Shown here: piece after piece, positions 41,636 to 51,244 of the stretch
How positions within the stretch are numbered: position 1 is the stretch's first letter
Layout of the letters: each line of letters starts with the position of its first letter
Assembly: GCF_001577365.1 (NCBI RefSeq)
Contig: NZ_CP014513.1
Span: forward strand, 3,782,001 to 3,846,000
Length of the DNA stretch: 64,000 nucleotides
From: Frondihabitans sp. PAMC 28766
GTDB lineage: Bacteria; Actinomycetota; Actinomycetes; Actinomycetales; Microbacteriaceae
Direction of reading: 5' to 3'
Notes under the pieces: model-generated
Told to the model about the DNA's origin: nothing
Databases searched by the model: none
The model's input: the letters and a program-made list of their open reading frames with translations, nothing else
Position numbers and translations under genes: made by a program

Positions 41636-42966
41636 TTGGTCACCGTCGCGGTCTCGGTCGCTGCACGGCGGAGCCGGCGCGAGGGTTTGGCGGGGCCGGT
41701 CTTCGAGCCTGGCGCCGGAATACGGAAGACGGTCCGCACGAGCGGCGGGGCCGCCACGAACAGCACGATCAGCGACTGCACTACGAGCACGATGTCGATC
41801 GGCACACCGTTCGCCGCCTGCATCGCGTAGCCGCCGGCCTTGAGAGCGCCGAACAGGATGCCCGCGCCGAAGACGCCCCACGGGCGCGAGCGGCCGAGCA
41901 GCGCCACCGTGATGGCGTCGAAGCCGATGCCCGCGTCGATCCCCGACGAAAAGCCGGTCGTGAGCGTGCCGAGCACCTGGGTGGCGCCGGCGATGCCGAC
42001 GAGCGCGCCCGAGAGCACCATCGCCCAGACGTAGATGCCCTTGACGTCGATGCCGGCCGTGCGAGCTGCGCTCGGGTTCTCGCCCACGGCACGGAAGCGG
42101 AAGCCGAGGCTCGAGCGGTTGAGCAGCCAGGCGCAGAAGAACGTCGCCGCGATCACGATCAAGAAGCCGATGTTCAGCGAGAACTTCGAGCCGAGCAGGG
42201 GCGGCAGGATCGCCGAGTGCATCGTGGGCGGGGACTGCGGGTTGGTCGACCCCTGCGCCTGCAGCAGGCCCGGCGTCCGCAGCATGAACGAGATGAGGTA
42301 GAACGCGACGTAATTGAGCATGATCGTGAGGATCACCTCGTGCGCGCCGGTGCGCGCCTTCAGGATGCCCACGATGAAGCCCCAGAACGCCCCACCCGCG
42401 ACGCCGGCCAGGATCGCCAGCGGCAGGTGGATTCCGATCGGCATGTGGAACGAGAAGCCGACCCAGCCGGCGAACGCCGCGCCGATCAGGATCTGCCCCT
42501 GGCCGCCGATGTTGAAGAGCCCGGCGCGGAAGGAGAGCGCGACGCCGAGGCCGGCCACGATCAGCGGCATCGCGAAGTTCAGCGTGTCCGACAGCGGGGC
42601 GAGGGCCCCCGCGACGGTCGACGCCTGGAAGTTGATGACCGCGCCTTGGAAGATCGACGAGTAGGCGATCGACACCGAGCTCCACACCGCGTGGATCATG
42701 TCGCCGGGCCGCGCGAAGAAGTAGCTCGACGTCGACTGCACTGTCGGGTCGGTCGCCGCGATCAGGATGCCGGAGATGATCAGCGCCAGCACGACGGCCA
42801 GCACTGAGATCAGCGCGTTCGACTGCACGATCTGGCGCAGGATCTGGGAGCCCTGCTCGTCGCGGGACGGCCGCGGCTCGTTCTCGGCCGGGCTCGGCGT
42901 CGCTTCGACGAGCCCGGGCTGTGCCGGTTCTCTCGGCCCGGGCGGTGTGGGTGAGACCTCGCTCAT
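41632..42966 (-). CDS. Nucleoside ABC transporter permease 1
   Basis: 444-residue inner-membrane permease. A Pro/Glu-rich cytoplasmic N-terminus of about 45 residues precedes the first helix. FAMPLIVAGLGVALSFRAGLFNIGGQGQILIGAAFAGW is the conserved core, and FRAVGENPSAARTAGIDVKGIYVWAMVLSGALVG near residue 290 holds the coupling loop. The ATG overlaps the ATPase stop (ATGA). The gene order ATPase-permease-permease is that of YufOPQ/NupOPQ-type guanosine or general nucleoside importers. Confidence 0.93.
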   Translation of the reverse strand: MSEVSPTPPGPREPAQPGLVEATPSPAENEPRPSRDEQGSQILRQIVQSNALISVLAVVLALIISGILIAATDPTVQSTSSYFFARPGDMIHAVWSSVSIAYSSIFQGAVINFQASTVAGALAPLSDTLNFAMPLIVAGLGVALSFRAGLFNIGGQGQILIGAAFAGWVGFSFHMPIGIHLPLAILAGVAGGAFWGFIVGILKARTGAHEVILTIMLNYVAFYLISFMLRTPGLLQAQGSTNPQSPPTMHSAILPPLLGSKFSLNIGFLIVIAATFFCAWLLNRSSLGFRFRAVGENPSAARTAGIDVKGIYVWAMVLSGALVGIAGATQVLGTLTTGFSSGIDAGIGFDAITVALLGRSRPWGVFGAGILFGALKAGGYAMQAANGVPIDIVLVVQSLIVLFVAAPPLVRTVFRIPAPGSKTGPAKPSRRLRRAATETATVTK

Positions 42967-44501
42967 GCGAGCTGCTCCTTCTCGTGCTGCTGCTGTGCTT
43001 CGGGCGGCATCTCGCCGGCCATCATCAGGCCGAGGACATCGCGCGGGGTGTCGGCCGGGACGATGCCGATGATCGTGCCGCGATACATCACGGCGATGCG
43101 GTCGGCGAGCGCCGTGACCTCGTCGAGCTCGGTCGAGACGACGATGACCGGCACGCCCTCGTCGCGGGTGGCGACGATGCGCTTGTGCACGAACTCGATC
43201 GAGCCGACGTCGATGCCGCGGGTGGGCTGCGCCGCCACGAACAGCCGCAGATCGCGCGAGAGCTCGCGGGCGAGCACCACCTTCTGCTGGTTGCCGCCCG
43301 ACAGGCGCCCGACCGGGGTCGTGATGCCCTGGCTGCGGATGTCGAATTCCTTGATCTTGTCGGTGGCGAACTGCGCGAGCTCGACGAGCTTCAGCCACCC
43401 GCTCTTGACGAACGGCCCCGACTGCGAGCGGTCGAGCATGAGGTTCTCGGCGATGGTGAACTCGCCCACGAGGCCGTCTTCGGTGCGGTCTTCGGGCACG
43501 AAGCCGACGCCGGCGTCGAGCACGCGGCGCACGCTGAGCCCCTGGATATCGCGACCGTCGAGACGGATGGTCCCCTGCACGCGATCCTGCAGCCCCAGGA
43601 TCGCCTCGGTGAGCTCGGTCTGCCCGTTGCCCTGCACACCGGCGATCGCCAGGATCTCGCCGCGCCTGACCTCGAACGAGACGTCGTCGACGACGACCTG
43701 ACCGATGGCGTCGATGACCTTGAGCCCTTCGACGACGAGGGCGGTCTCGCCGGGCTTCGCCGGCTCTTTCTGCACGGTGAGCTCGACCGAGCGGCCGACC
43801 ATGAGCGACGCGAGCTCGGCATTGGAGGCGGTGGGCGAGGCCTCGCCGACGACCTTGCCGAGCCGGATGACCGTGATCCTGCTGGCGACTTCGCGCACCT
43901 CGCGCAGCTTGTGCGTGATGAAGACGATCGCGGTGCCGGCGTCGCGCAACTGACGCATGATCGCCATCAGCTCGTCGGTCTCTTGAGGCGTGAGGACGGC
44001 GGTCGGCTCGTCGAACACGAGCACCTTGGCCTCGCGCGAGAGCGCCTTGATGATCTCGACGCGCTGCTGCACGCCGACGGGCAGCTCTTCGACGATCGCG
44101 TCGGGGTCGACGTCGAACCCGAAGCGCTGCGAGATCTCAGTGACCCTCGCGCGGGCCCCCGGCAGGTCGAGGCGGCCGCCGAAGGAGGTCTCTTCGTGGC
44201 CGAGCATGACGTTCTCGGCGACGGTGAAGACGGGCACGAGCATGAAGTGCTGGTGCACCATGCCGATGCCGGCGTTCATCGCGTCACCCGGGCCCTGGAA
44301 GTGCTGGACGACGTCGTCGAGCAGGATCTCGCCCTCGTCGGCCTGATAGAGGCCGTAGAGCACGTTCATGAGAGTGGACTTGCCGGCGCCGTTCTCGCCA
44401 AGGAGCGCGTGGATCTCACCAGGCTCGACGGTGAGGCTGATGTGGTCGTTGGCGGTGAGAGCGCCGAAGCGTTTGGTGATGCCCTGGAGTTCGAGCTTCA
44501 T
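42963..44501 (-). CDS. Nucleoside ABC transporter ATPase, two-cassette
   Basis: 512 residues with two ABC cassettes. First: Walker A GENGAGKST near residue 36, VLVFDEPTAVLTPQE near residue 160. Second: IAGVQGNGQTEL near residue 283 (degenerate Walker A), RLSGGNQQKVVLARELS near residue 398 and LFVAAQPTRGIDVGS near residue 421. The unequal cassettes are normal for this RbsA-like nucleoside family. ATG 44501 lies 80 bases after the BMP lipoprotein stop, with a strong hairpin between them, so ATPase levels should be lower than those of the binding protein. Confidence 0.94.
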   Translation of the reverse strand: MKLELQGITKRFGALTANDHISLTVEPGEIHALLGENGAGKSTLMNVLYGLYQADEGEILLDDVVQHFQGPGDAMNAGIGMVHQHFMLVPVFTVAENVMLGHEETSFGGRLDLPGARARVTEISQRFGFDVDPDAIVEELPVGVQQRVEIIKALSREAKVLVFDEPTAVLTPQETDELMAIMRQLRDAGTAIVFITHKLREVREVASRITVIRLGKVVGEASPTASNAELASLMVGRSVELTVQKEPAKPGETALVVEGLKVIDAIGQVVVDDVSFEVRRGEILAIAGVQGNGQTELTEAILGLQDRVQGTIRLDGRDIQGLSVRRVLDAGVGFVPEDRTEDGLVGEFTIAENLMLDRSQSGPFVKSGWLKLVELAQFATDKIKEFDIRSQGITTPVGRLSGGNQQKVVLARELSRDLRLFVAAQPTRGIDVGSIEFVHKRIVATRDEGVPVIVVSTELDEVTALADRIAVMYRGTIIGIVPADTPRDVLGLMMAGEMPPEAQQQHEKEQLA

Positions 44502-44534
44502 TGGGGGTGATCTCCCTCGGGTTGGTACAGGCCT

Positions 44535-44570
44535 GAAGGCCCGGAGCGACTTTAGTCGCTCCGGGCCTTC
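44535..44570 (-). terminator. Strong hairpin between BMP lipoprotein and ATPase genes
   Basis: GAAGGCCCGGAGCGACT (44535-44551) and AGTCGCTCCGGGCCTTC (44554-44570) are perfectly complementary over 17 bp. It has no U-tract. Located inside the operon, it is likely a partial terminator or a 3' stabiliser for the binding-protein mRNA. Confidence 0.7.
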
Positions 44571-44581
44571 GGGGGGCTGCG

Positions 44582-45664
44582 CTACTTCGTGAGCGAAGCG
44601 GGCGAGTCGACCTTGATCGAGCCGTCGATGATGCCGGCCTTGATCTTGGTGAGCTCACCGGGGAGGCTCGACGAGATCTTGCTCTTGTAGTCGTGGAACG
44701 GGGCGAGGCCGACGCCGTCGTTCTTCAGGGTGCCGACGTAGGGCGTGTCGGTGAACTTGCCCTTGGCGGCGTCTGAGACGACGGCCTCGGTCGCGGGCGC
44801 GATGCCCTTCTCGACGCTGGTGAGGAAGAGCGAGGCGTTCTGCGGGTCGGTCTGGAAGGTGTCGGAGTCGACTCCCACGAGCACCTGGCCCTTGTTGCTG
44901 TCCTTGATCGCCTCGGCTGCGCTCTGGTAGATCGGGCCGCCGACCGGCATGATCACGTCGGCGTTCTGGTCGAGCAGGGTCTGAGCCGACTGCTTGGCGG
45001 CGGTGCCGGCGTCGAAGCCACCGGTGAAGACGCCCTTCTGCGACTTCTCGTTCCAGCCGACGAGCTTGACGTCTTTGTTCTTCTGCTGGTTGTAGTAGGC
45101 GACACCGTCGGCGAAGCCGTCCATGAAGATGGTGACCGTCGGGATCTGCTGGCCGCCGAAGGTGCCGACGACGCCGGTCTTCGAGTAGCTGGCCGCCGCG
45201 TAGCCGCCGAGGAAGGCCGCCTCGTCGGTGTCGAAGGTGATCGGGCGCACGTTCTTGGCCGTCGTCGACGCGTCGTCGATGGTGGCGAAGTCGGTCTTCG
45301 GGTTGGCCTTGGCGGCCGCCTTCGTCGCATCGGCAAGAAGGAAGCCGACCGTGATGATCAGGTTGCACTTCTGGTTGAGGAGGCTCGTGATGTTCGAGGC
45401 GTAGACCGTCTGGTCGGCCGACTCGACGTGCTTCTCGTTCGAGCCGATCGACTTCGCGGCGTCCTGCAGGCCGTCGAGGCCCAGCTCGTTGAACGACTTG
45501 TCGTTGAACCCGCCCGAGTCGGAGACCATGCAGGGCAGGTAGCTCGACGACGACGCCGTCTTCGAGCTCGACGGAGTCGGGGCCGAGCCGCAGCCGGCGA
45601 GCATCGCAGTCGCGGCAACGATGCCGAGACCGGCCAGGACGGCCTTTCGCGCAGAGATAGTCAC
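44582..45664 (-). CDS. BMP-family nucleoside-binding lipoprotein
   Basis: 360 residues. Signal MTISARKAVLAGLGIVAATAMLAGCGS with lipobox LAGC and Cys25, then a Ser/Thr linker. The mature domain is the PnrA/BMP fold: MVSDSGGFNDKSFNELGLDGLQDA near residue 47, LIITVGFLLADA near residue 100, AFLGGYAAASYSKTGVVGTFGGQQIP near residue 149, GVDSDTF near residue 270. BMP proteins bind purine and pyrimidine nucleosides outside the membrane. GTG 45664 follows GAGAGGACCC. It is the first gene of the importer operon, upstream of the hairpin, so it would be the most abundant component. Confidence 0.94.
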   Translation of the reverse strand: MTISARKAVLAGLGIVAATAMLAGCGSAPTPSSSKTASSSSYLPCMVSDSGGFNDKSFNELGLDGLQDAAKSIGSNEKHVESADQTVYASNITSLLNQKCNLIITVGFLLADATKAAAKANPKTDFATIDDASTTAKNVRPITFDTDEAAFLGGYAAASYSKTGVVGTFGGQQIPTVTIFMDGFADGVAYYNQQKNKDVKLVGWNEKSQKGVFTGGFDAGTAAKQSAQTLLDQNADVIMPVGGPIYQSAAEAIKDSNKGQVLVGVDSDTFQTDPQNASLFLTSVEKGIAPATEAVVSDAAKGKFTDTPYVGTLKNDGVGLAPFHDYKSKISSSLPGELTKIKAGIIDGSIKVDSPASLTK

Positions 45665-45745
45665 TGTGGGTCCTCTCGAGTGATCCTACGAATCGCCTCA
45701 GCATCTGTCGCTGAGCACGTCGACATGCAGGTTACCCACAGTGAC
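45660..45745. promoter_or_regulatory. Nested inverted repeats over the BMP start codon and promoter
   Basis: GTCACTGTGGGT (45660-45671), which contains the start codon on the minus strand, is exactly complementary to ACCCACAGTGAC (45734-45745). Inside lie CTCAGC (45697-45702) and GCTGAG (45710-45715). On the minus strand GCGACA (45706-45711), 17 bases, TAGGAT (45683-45688) is a plausible promoter. If the transcript starts near 45676, the far arm is upstream of it, so the outer repeat would act as DNA, not RNA. Confidence 0.5.
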
Positions 45746-45860
45746 GCCGTCTATTTGACACGAGCGTCGTTTCGAGTGACAAGCGTTACCTCATCGCGAC
45801 GTCAGCGAAACGGCGCCGTAATCGCTTCCTGTCCCGTCGGCGGGCACCGTCCCGGTCGAA

Positions 45861-45921
45861 GCCTTTCCTTTTCGGCAGGTCCTGACCGACCCGGGGGTCT
45901 GGCTGGGCCGAAAAGGTAAGG
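45861..45921 (-). terminator. Hairpin downstream of manC
   Basis: GCCTTTCCTTTTCGGC (45861-45876) pairs with GCCGAAAAGGTAAGGC (45906-45921) at 15 of 16 positions. On the minus strand it starts ten bases after the manC stop and its second arm is rich in T after processing of the CTTTTCGG stretch. Probable terminator. Confidence 0.6.
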
Positions 45922-45930
45922 CCGAGCGGG

Positions 45931-47052
45931 CTAGAGGACGTCGTTGCGGCCGGACAGCTTGAGCGCGTCGACGACGCTCTTCACGCGCTGGGCGTTGGCC
46001 GAGGTCGTGACGAGCAGGGCGTCGGGGGTGTCGACCACGACGATGTCCTGCACGCCGATCAGCGAGATGAGACGGTCGCCCTGGCTGACCACGATGCCCG
46101 ACGACGAGTCGGCGAGCACGCGGGCGTTCTCGCCGAGGATTGCGAGGTCGGAGGCTCGGCCCTTCGAGTGCAGCTTGGCGATCGACGCGAAGTCGCCCAC
46201 GTCGTCCCAGTCGAAGTCGCCCGGGATGACGGCGAGGCGGCCCTGCGCCGCTGCAGGCTCGGCGACGGTGTAGTCGATGGCGATCTTCTCGAGGTTCGGC
46301 CAGATCTGGTCGACGACGGCCCCGCGGGCCGAGGAGTCCCACGCCTCGGCGAGCTCGAGGAGGCCGGCGAGCAGCTCGGGCCGGGTCTCGCCGATCTGCT
46401 TGAGCAGCACGTCGGCGCGGGAGATGAACATGCCGGCGTTCCAGAGATAGTTGCCGTCGCGGAGGTAGGCCTCGGCGGTCTCCAGCTCGGGCTTCTCGAC
46501 GAACGACGTGACGGCCTTCGCGTGCGGGGCGCCGTCGATCTCGAGCGCGGCGCCGTAGTGGATGTAGCCGAAGCCGACGGCCGGCTCGGTGGGCGTGATC
46601 CCGATGGTGGCGATGTAGCCGGCGTCGGCAGCGGCGATGGCCTCGTGCACGGTGCGGACGAACGCCCGCTGGTCGGCGATGACGTGGTCGGCGGCGAACG
46701 AGCCGATGATCACGTCGGGCTCGCGCTTCGCGAGGATCGCGGCGGCGAGGCCGATGGCCGCCGTCGAGTCCTTCGGCTCGGACTCGAGCACGACGTTGTG
46801 GTCGGCGAGCGCCGGCAGCTGCTCTTCGACGGCGGCGCGATGCGACCGGCCGGTGACGACCATGATGCGCTGCTCGCCGTTGATCGGGGCGAGGCGGTCC
46901 CACGTGCCGCGCAACAGGGTCGAGCCCGAGCCCGTCAGGTCGTGGAGGAACTTGGGCGCGTCGGCGCGGCTGAGCGGCCAGAGGCGAGAACCGATGCCGC
47001 CGGCCGGGATGATGCTGTAGAACCGGTCGAGGCTCTTCTTCGCTGTGGTCAT
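45931..47052 (-). CDS. manC: Mannose-1-phosphate guanylyltransferase
   Basis: Makes GDP-mannose from mannose-1-phosphate and GTP. 373 residues, the single-function class without the C-terminal isomerase. IIPAGGIGSRLWPLSR near residue 14 is the pyrophosphorylase signature, VVTGRSH near residue 65, IGSFAADHVI near residue 116, FVEKPELETA near residue 184 and WNAGMFI near residue 204. ATG 47052 has TAGTGT six bases upstream (leaderless). Divergent from a mannosyltransferase-like gene that could use its product. Confidence 0.94.
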   Translation of the reverse strand: MTTAKKSLDRFYSIIPAGGIGSRLWPLSRADAPKFLHDLTGSGSTLLRGTWDRLAPINGEQRIMVVTGRSHRAAVEEQLPALADHNVVLESEPKDSTAAIGLAAAILAKREPDVIIGSFAADHVIADQRAFVRTVHEAIAAADAGYIATIGITPTEPAVGFGYIHYGAALEIDGAPHAKAVTSFVEKPELETAEAYLRDGNYLWNAGMFISRADVLLKQIGETRPELLAGLLELAEAWDSSARGAVVDQIWPNLEKIAIDYTVAEPAAAQGRLAVIPGDFDWDDVGDFASIAKLHSKGRASDLAILGENARVLADSSSGIVVSQGDRLISLIGVQDIVVVDTPDALLVTTSANAQRVKSVVDALKLSGRNDVL

Positions 47053-47058
47053 GCCGCC

Positions 47059-47064
47059 ACACTA
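47059..47064 (-). promoter_or_regulatory. -10 element TAGTGT, leaderless start of manC
   Basis: TAGTGT, six bases, then ATG 47052 on the minus strand. Confidence 0.5.
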
Positions 47065-47206
47065 TCGGCGCGAGGTGCCCTGGACCTGGTTCCCCCCAGC
47101 ACTGGGGCCCACCGACGCACCCGGGTCGCCACCGCGTCTTCACATCGGGGCCACTCGCCCGTCACACCCGGCTCGTAGCCTTCTCGAAGGCGACCAAGGG
47201 ATCCAG

Positions 47207-48357
47207 ATGCGTGTAGCCATCGTGACCGAGAGCTTCCTTCCGACCCTGAACGGGGTCACCACGAGCGTCTGCCGGGTGCTCGAGCACCTGGCGGCACGCG
47301 GGCACCAGGCGATGGTCATCGCCCCGGACGGAAAGGGGCCTTCCTCCTACGCCGGGTTCGCCGTGCACCGCATGCCGTCAGTGGCCTACCGACAGTTCCC
47401 CGTCGGCATCCCCGGGCCCCAGCTCGCCGCTCTGATCGCCGGCTTCGACCCGGACGTCGTCCACCTCGCCTCCCCCTTCGTGCTCGGAGCGCAGGCGGTC
47501 ACCGCCGCGAACCGGCAGGGAATCCCCACCATCGCCGTCTACCAGACCGACATGGCGCGCTACGCGGGCCGCAACGGCCTCGGGCGCGCAGGAGTCGCCG
47601 TCGGCTGGAGCGTCCTCAAACGCATCCACCTCGCGGCCACGCTCACACTGGTGCCCTCCGAAGCGTCCCGTCTCGACCTCGAGCGGCTGGGCGTCGCCCG
47701 GATGGCATCGTGGGGCCGCGGGGTCGACTCGGGGCTCTACCACCCGAACCGACGAGGCCTCGAGAGCACCAGGATCCTGCGCTCGTCTTTCGCAGACGAC
47801 GACGAGGTGGTCGTGGGCTACGTCGGCCGCCTCGCCCCGAGAAAGAGGTGCAGCGTCTCGCGGCCCTCCGCCGCATCCGGGGCATGCGCCTGGTGATCGT
47901 CGGCTCGGGGCCGGCCCGCCCGGCGCTCGCCCGGAAGCTCGCGCACGTCGGACCGGTCTTCCTCGGCTCGCTGCACGGCGAAGAGCTCGCCACGGCCTAC
48001 GCCGCGATCGACGTGTTCGTGCACACGGGCACGACCGAGACCTTCGGGCAGACCATCCAGGAGGCGCACGCGTCGGGGCTCCCGGTCGTGGCGCCGTCGG
48101 TCGGCGGCCCCGTCGATCTCGTGCAGCACGGCGTGGACGGCTTCCTCGTCGACCCGCGGCACGATCACGCGCTGCGACGGGCCGTCCTGTCGCTCGTGAC
48201 GAACGCCGAGCAGCGGGCCCGTTTCGGCGAGGCCGGGCGACGAAAGGTACTGTCGCGCACGTGGGAGCACCTCGGCGACGAGCTGATCGAGCACTACCGG
48301 TCCGTGCTGCCGTCGCCCCGTACCGCCGCCGATCCTGGTCTCTCGGTGTCGAGATAG
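47207..48357 (+). pseudogene. Glycosyltransferase family 4 (mannosyltransferase-like), one-base frameshift
   Basis: Two overlapping frames together encode one 383-residue GT-B protein. Frame 1 (47207-about 47840): MRVAIVTESFLPTLNGVTTSVCRVLEHLA, then VHLASPFVLGAQAV, YQTDMARYAG and SWGRGVDSGLYHP, ending GYVGRLAP. Frame 2 (from about 47842): EKEVQRLAALRRIRGMRLVIVGSGP, HTGTTETFGQTIQEAHASGLPVVAPSVGGP. Adding one G after CCCCG at about 47840 restores GRLAPEKEVQRL, the normal family sequence. It resembles actinobacterial GDP-mannose-dependent MgtA/PimB-type enzymes. AAGGGA upstream of ATG is a usable ribosome site. Consensus error is more likely than true decay. Confidence 0.85.
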
Positions 48358-48406
48358 TTCCGGCGGACTTAGGCCCGCCTGGGCGGCGGCGCACTCAGCG
48401 TTTGCC

Positions 48407-48412
48407 TAGGAT
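48407..48412 (+). promoter_or_regulatory. Putative -10 element TAGGAT of the sdh operon
   Basis: TAGGAT lies 44 bases upstream of the sdhC ATG; the leader contains CGGAGGGTCG as a strong ribosome site. Confidence 0.45.
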
Positions 48413-48456
48413 GGTGACGTTCTCAGAACACACCTGATCCGTACGGAGGGTCGCTC

Positions 48457-48915
48457 ATGGCCGAGCAGACGACGGGGGTCCTTCCGGGCTCCGCAGCATC
48501 ACCCGGGCGCAACGCGCCGACGATTCCCGACCCCAAACCCAGTCGGGTCGCGGGCACGCTGTACCGGGGTCGAGAAGGCATGTGGGGCTGGGTGCTCCAC
48601 CGGGTGACCGGCGTCGCCATCTACTTCTTCCTGCTGGTGCACATCCTCGACACCTCGCTCCTGCGCGTCAGCCCGGCCGCCTACAACGCGGTTATCGGCA
48701 CGTACAAGACGCCCATCATGGGCTTCGGCGAGATGGCACTGGTCGCCGCGATCTGCTTCCACGCGGTCAACGGCCTGCGCATCATCCTCATCGACTTCTG
48801 GAGCAAGGGCGCCGCCCACCAGCGCCTCATGTTCTGGATCGTGATCGCGATCTGGATCATCCTGCTCGCCGGCTTCGTGCCGGTCCAGCTCACGAACATC
48901 ATCGCGGAGTTCTGA
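48457..48915 (+). CDS. sdhC: Succinate dehydrogenase cytochrome b556 subunit
   Basis: Membrane anchor of complex II, 152 residues. A soluble N-terminus of about 40 residues contains SRVAGTLYRGREGMWGWVLHRVTG, the family signature (R-x-G-x-x-S/W-x-x-H-R-x-T/S-G). Three helices follow: VAIYFFLLVHILDTSLL, GFGEMALVAAICFHAVNGLRIILID (the His is a heme-ligand candidate) and LMFWIVIAIWIILLAGFVPV. First gene of sdhCDAB; GGAGGGT before the ATG is a good ribosome site. Confidence 0.95.
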   Translation: MAEQTTGVLPGSAASPGRNAPTIPDPKPSRVAGTLYRGREGMWGWVLHRVTGVAIYFFLLVHILDTSLLRVSPAAYNAVIGTYKTPIMGFGEMALVAAICFHAVNGLRIILIDFWSKGAAHQRLMFWIVIAIWIILLAGFVPVQLTNIIAEF

Positions 48916-48917
48916 TC

Positions 48918-49376
48918 ATGACGACTGAGACCTTCACGGGCGTCGAAGCCCCCCGCTCGCAGCGCGCCCCGCGCCGCGGCACCAACTGGGAGAAATGGGG
49001 CTGGATCTACATGCGCGGCAGCGGCGTGCTGCTGCTCGTGCTCGTGTTCGGCCACCTGTTCACCAACCTGATCGCCCACCAGGGCGGCGTCCGCGCCATC
49101 GACTTCGCGTTCGTGGCCGGCAAGTGGGCCAGCCCGTTCTGGCAGGTGTGGGACACCCTCATGCTCTGGCTCGCCGTGATCCACGGCTCGAACGGCATGC
49201 GCACGATCGTCAACGACTACGTCGGCAACGAGAAGCTGCGTCGCGTCATGGTCATCGCCCTGCTCGTCTCGAGCGTCGTGCTGATCGTGCTCGGCACGCT
49301 CGTCGTCACCACCTTCAACCCGTGCCCCGCCGGCGCGAACCCCTCGCAGGTCGCCTCGTTCTGCCCGACCCACTAG
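48918..49376 (+). CDS. sdhD: Succinate dehydrogenase membrane anchor subunit
   Basis: 152 residues with three helices: [44 protein letters not shown] (conserved His-Gly-x-x-G-x-R and Asp-Tyr near the quinone site) and [24 protein letters not shown]. Two Cys in the outer C-terminal tail (NPCPAGAN and SFCPTH) could form a disulfide. Starts two bases after the sdhC stop. Confidence 0.94.
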   Translation: MTTETFTGVEAPRSQRAPRRGTNWEKWGWIYMRGSGVLLLVLVFGHLFTNLIAHQGGVRAIDFAFVAGKWASPFWQVWDTLMLWLAVIHGSNGMRTIVNDYVGNEKLRRVMVIALLVSSVVLIVLGTLVVTTFNPCPAGANPSQVASFCPTH

Positions 49377-49428
49377 CACCGGCTCCACGCCCGCTCGACT
49401 CCGCACCATCACGCAACGGAAAGCTCTC

Positions 49429-51243
49429 GTGACAGACATCCCCGACTCCTCCACCGCCCCGACGAAGACCGTCAACGGCGTTCACTATCACCAGCACGAC
49501 ATCGTGATCGTCGGGGCCGGCGGCGCCGGCATGCGCGCCGCCATCGAAGCCGGCCCGCACGCGTCGACCGCCGTGATCTCCAAGCTCTACCCGACGCGCT
49601 CGCACACGGGTGCCGCGCAGGGAGGCATGGCCGCCGCTCTCGCCAACGTCGAGGAAGACAACTGGGAGTGGCACACCTTCGACACCGTCAAGGGCGGCGA
49701 CTACCTCGTCGACCAGGACGCCGCCGAGATCCTCGCCAAAGAGGCCATCGACGCCGTCCTCGATCTCGAGAACATGGGTCTGCCGTTCAACCGCACCCCC
49801 GAGGGCAAGATCGACCAGCGTCGTTTCGGCGGCCATACCTCCGAGCACGGCAAGTCGCCCGTGCGTCGCGCCTGCTACGCGGCCGACCGCACCGGCCACA
49901 TGATCCTGCAGACGCTCTATCAGAACTGCGTCAAGTTCGGCATCAACTTCTTCAACGAGTTCTACGTGCTCGACCTGATCATGGCCGAGGTCGACGGCGT
50001 CTCGCGCCCGGCGGGCGTCGTGGCCTACGAGCTCGCGACCGGCGAGCTGCACGTCTTCCAGGGCAAGGCCGTCATCTTCGCGACCGGTGGCTTCGGCAAG
50101 ATCTACAAGACCACGTCGAACGCGCACACCCTCACCGGCGACGGCGTCGGCATCGTGTGGCGAAAGGGCCTGCCGCTCGAAGACATGGAGTTCTTCCAGT
50201 TCCACCCGACAGGGCTCGCGGGTCTCGGCATCCTGCTGTCGGAGGCCGCTCGCGGCGAGGGCGCCATCCTCCGCAACAGCGAGGGCGAGCGGTTCATGGA
50301 GCGCTACGCCCCGACCATCAAAGACCTCGCTCCGCGTGACATCGTCGCCCGCTGCATCCGGACCGAGATCCGCGAAGGTCGAGGCGCGGGCCCGAACAAA
50401 GACTACGTCTACCTCGACATCACCCACCTCTCCCCCGAGGTGATCGACGCCAAGCTCCCCGACATCACCGAGTTCGCGCGCACCTATCTGGGCGTCGAGC
50501 CGTACACCGAGCCGGTGCCGATCCTGCCGACCGCGCACTACGCGATGGGCGGCATCCCCACCAACGTCAAGGCCGAGGTGCTGCGCGACAACATCACGCC
50601 CGTGCCCGGCCTCTACGCCGCCGGCGAGTGCGCCTGCGTGAGCGTGCACGGCTCGAACCGCCTCGGCACCAACTCGCTGCTCGACATCAACGTCTTCGGC
50701 AAGCGCGCCGGCAACAACGCTGTCGAGTACGTCAAGACGGCCGACTTCGTGCCGCTGCCCGACGACTCCGCAGCTTTCGTGCAGGGCCTCATCGAGCAGG
50801 TCCGTACCGCGACCGGCACCGAGCGCATCGCGACCCTGCGCCGCGAGTTGCAGGAGTCGATGGACGACAACGCCCAGGTCTTCCGCACCGAAGAGACGCT
50901 CAACCTCGTCACCGACAAGATCCAGGAGCTGCGCGAGCGCTACCTCAACATCTCGGTGCAAGACAAGGGCAAGCGCTTCAACACCGACCTCCTCGAAGCG
51001 ATCGAGCTGGGGTTCCTCCTCGACCTGGCCGAGGTCGTCGTCTACTCGGCGCGCACCCGCACCGAGAGCCGCGGCGGCCACTTCCGCGAAGACTTCCCGA
51101 CGCGCGATGACGAGAACTGGCTGGTGCACACGATGGCCTACCTCACCGGCGACGCGCACTCCGCCGACGCCGGCGACCACATCAAGCTCGACACCAAACC
51201 TGTCGTCATCACGAACTACCAGCCGATGGAACGGAAGTACTGA
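49429..51243 (+). CDS. sdhA: Succinate dehydrogenase flavoprotein subunit
   Basis: 604 residues. FAD-binding start [19 protein letters not shown] near residue 24, then [16 protein letters not shown] with the His that binds FAD covalently near residue 62; substrate residues in [11 protein letters not shown] and [24 protein letters not shown]; catalytic Arg region near [24 protein letters not shown] near residue 365 and [12 protein letters not shown] near residue 415. Oxidises succinate in the TCA cycle. GTG start with CGGAAAGC upstream, 52 bases after sdhD. Confidence 0.97.
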   Translation: MTDIPDSSTAPTKTVNGVHYHQHDIVIVGAGGAGMRAAIEAGPHASTAVISKLYPTRSHTGAAQGGMAAALANVEEDNWEWHTFDTVKGGDYLVDQDAAEILAKEAIDAVLDLENMGLPFNRTPEGKIDQRRFGGHTSEHGKSPVRRACYAADRTGHMILQTLYQNCVKFGINFFNEFYVLDLIMAEVDGVSRPAGVVAYELATGELHVFQGKAVIFATGGFGKIYKTTSNAHTLTGDGVGIVWRKGLPLEDMEFFQFHPTGLAGLGILLSEAARGEGAILRNSEGERFMERYAPTIKDLAPRDIVARCIRTEIREGRGAGPNKDYVYLDITHLSPEVIDAKLPDITEFARTYLGVEPYTEPVPILPTAHYAMGGIPTNVKAEVLRDNITPVPGLYAAGECACVSVHGSNRLGTNSLLDINVFGKRAGNNAVEYVKTADFVPLPDDSAAFVQGLIEQVRTATGTERIATLRRELQESMDDNAQVFRTEETLNLVTDKIQELRERYLNISVQDKGKRFNTDLLEAIELGFLLDLAEVVVYSARTRTESRGGHFREDFPTRDDENWLVHTMAYLTGDAHSADAGDHIKLDTKPVVITNYQPMERKY

Positions 51244-51244
51244 G

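Noticed and set aside
47207..48357. Programmed frameshift in the glycosyltransferase
   Set aside because: No slippery heptamer or downstream stem is seen, and three other genes have the same one-base loss.
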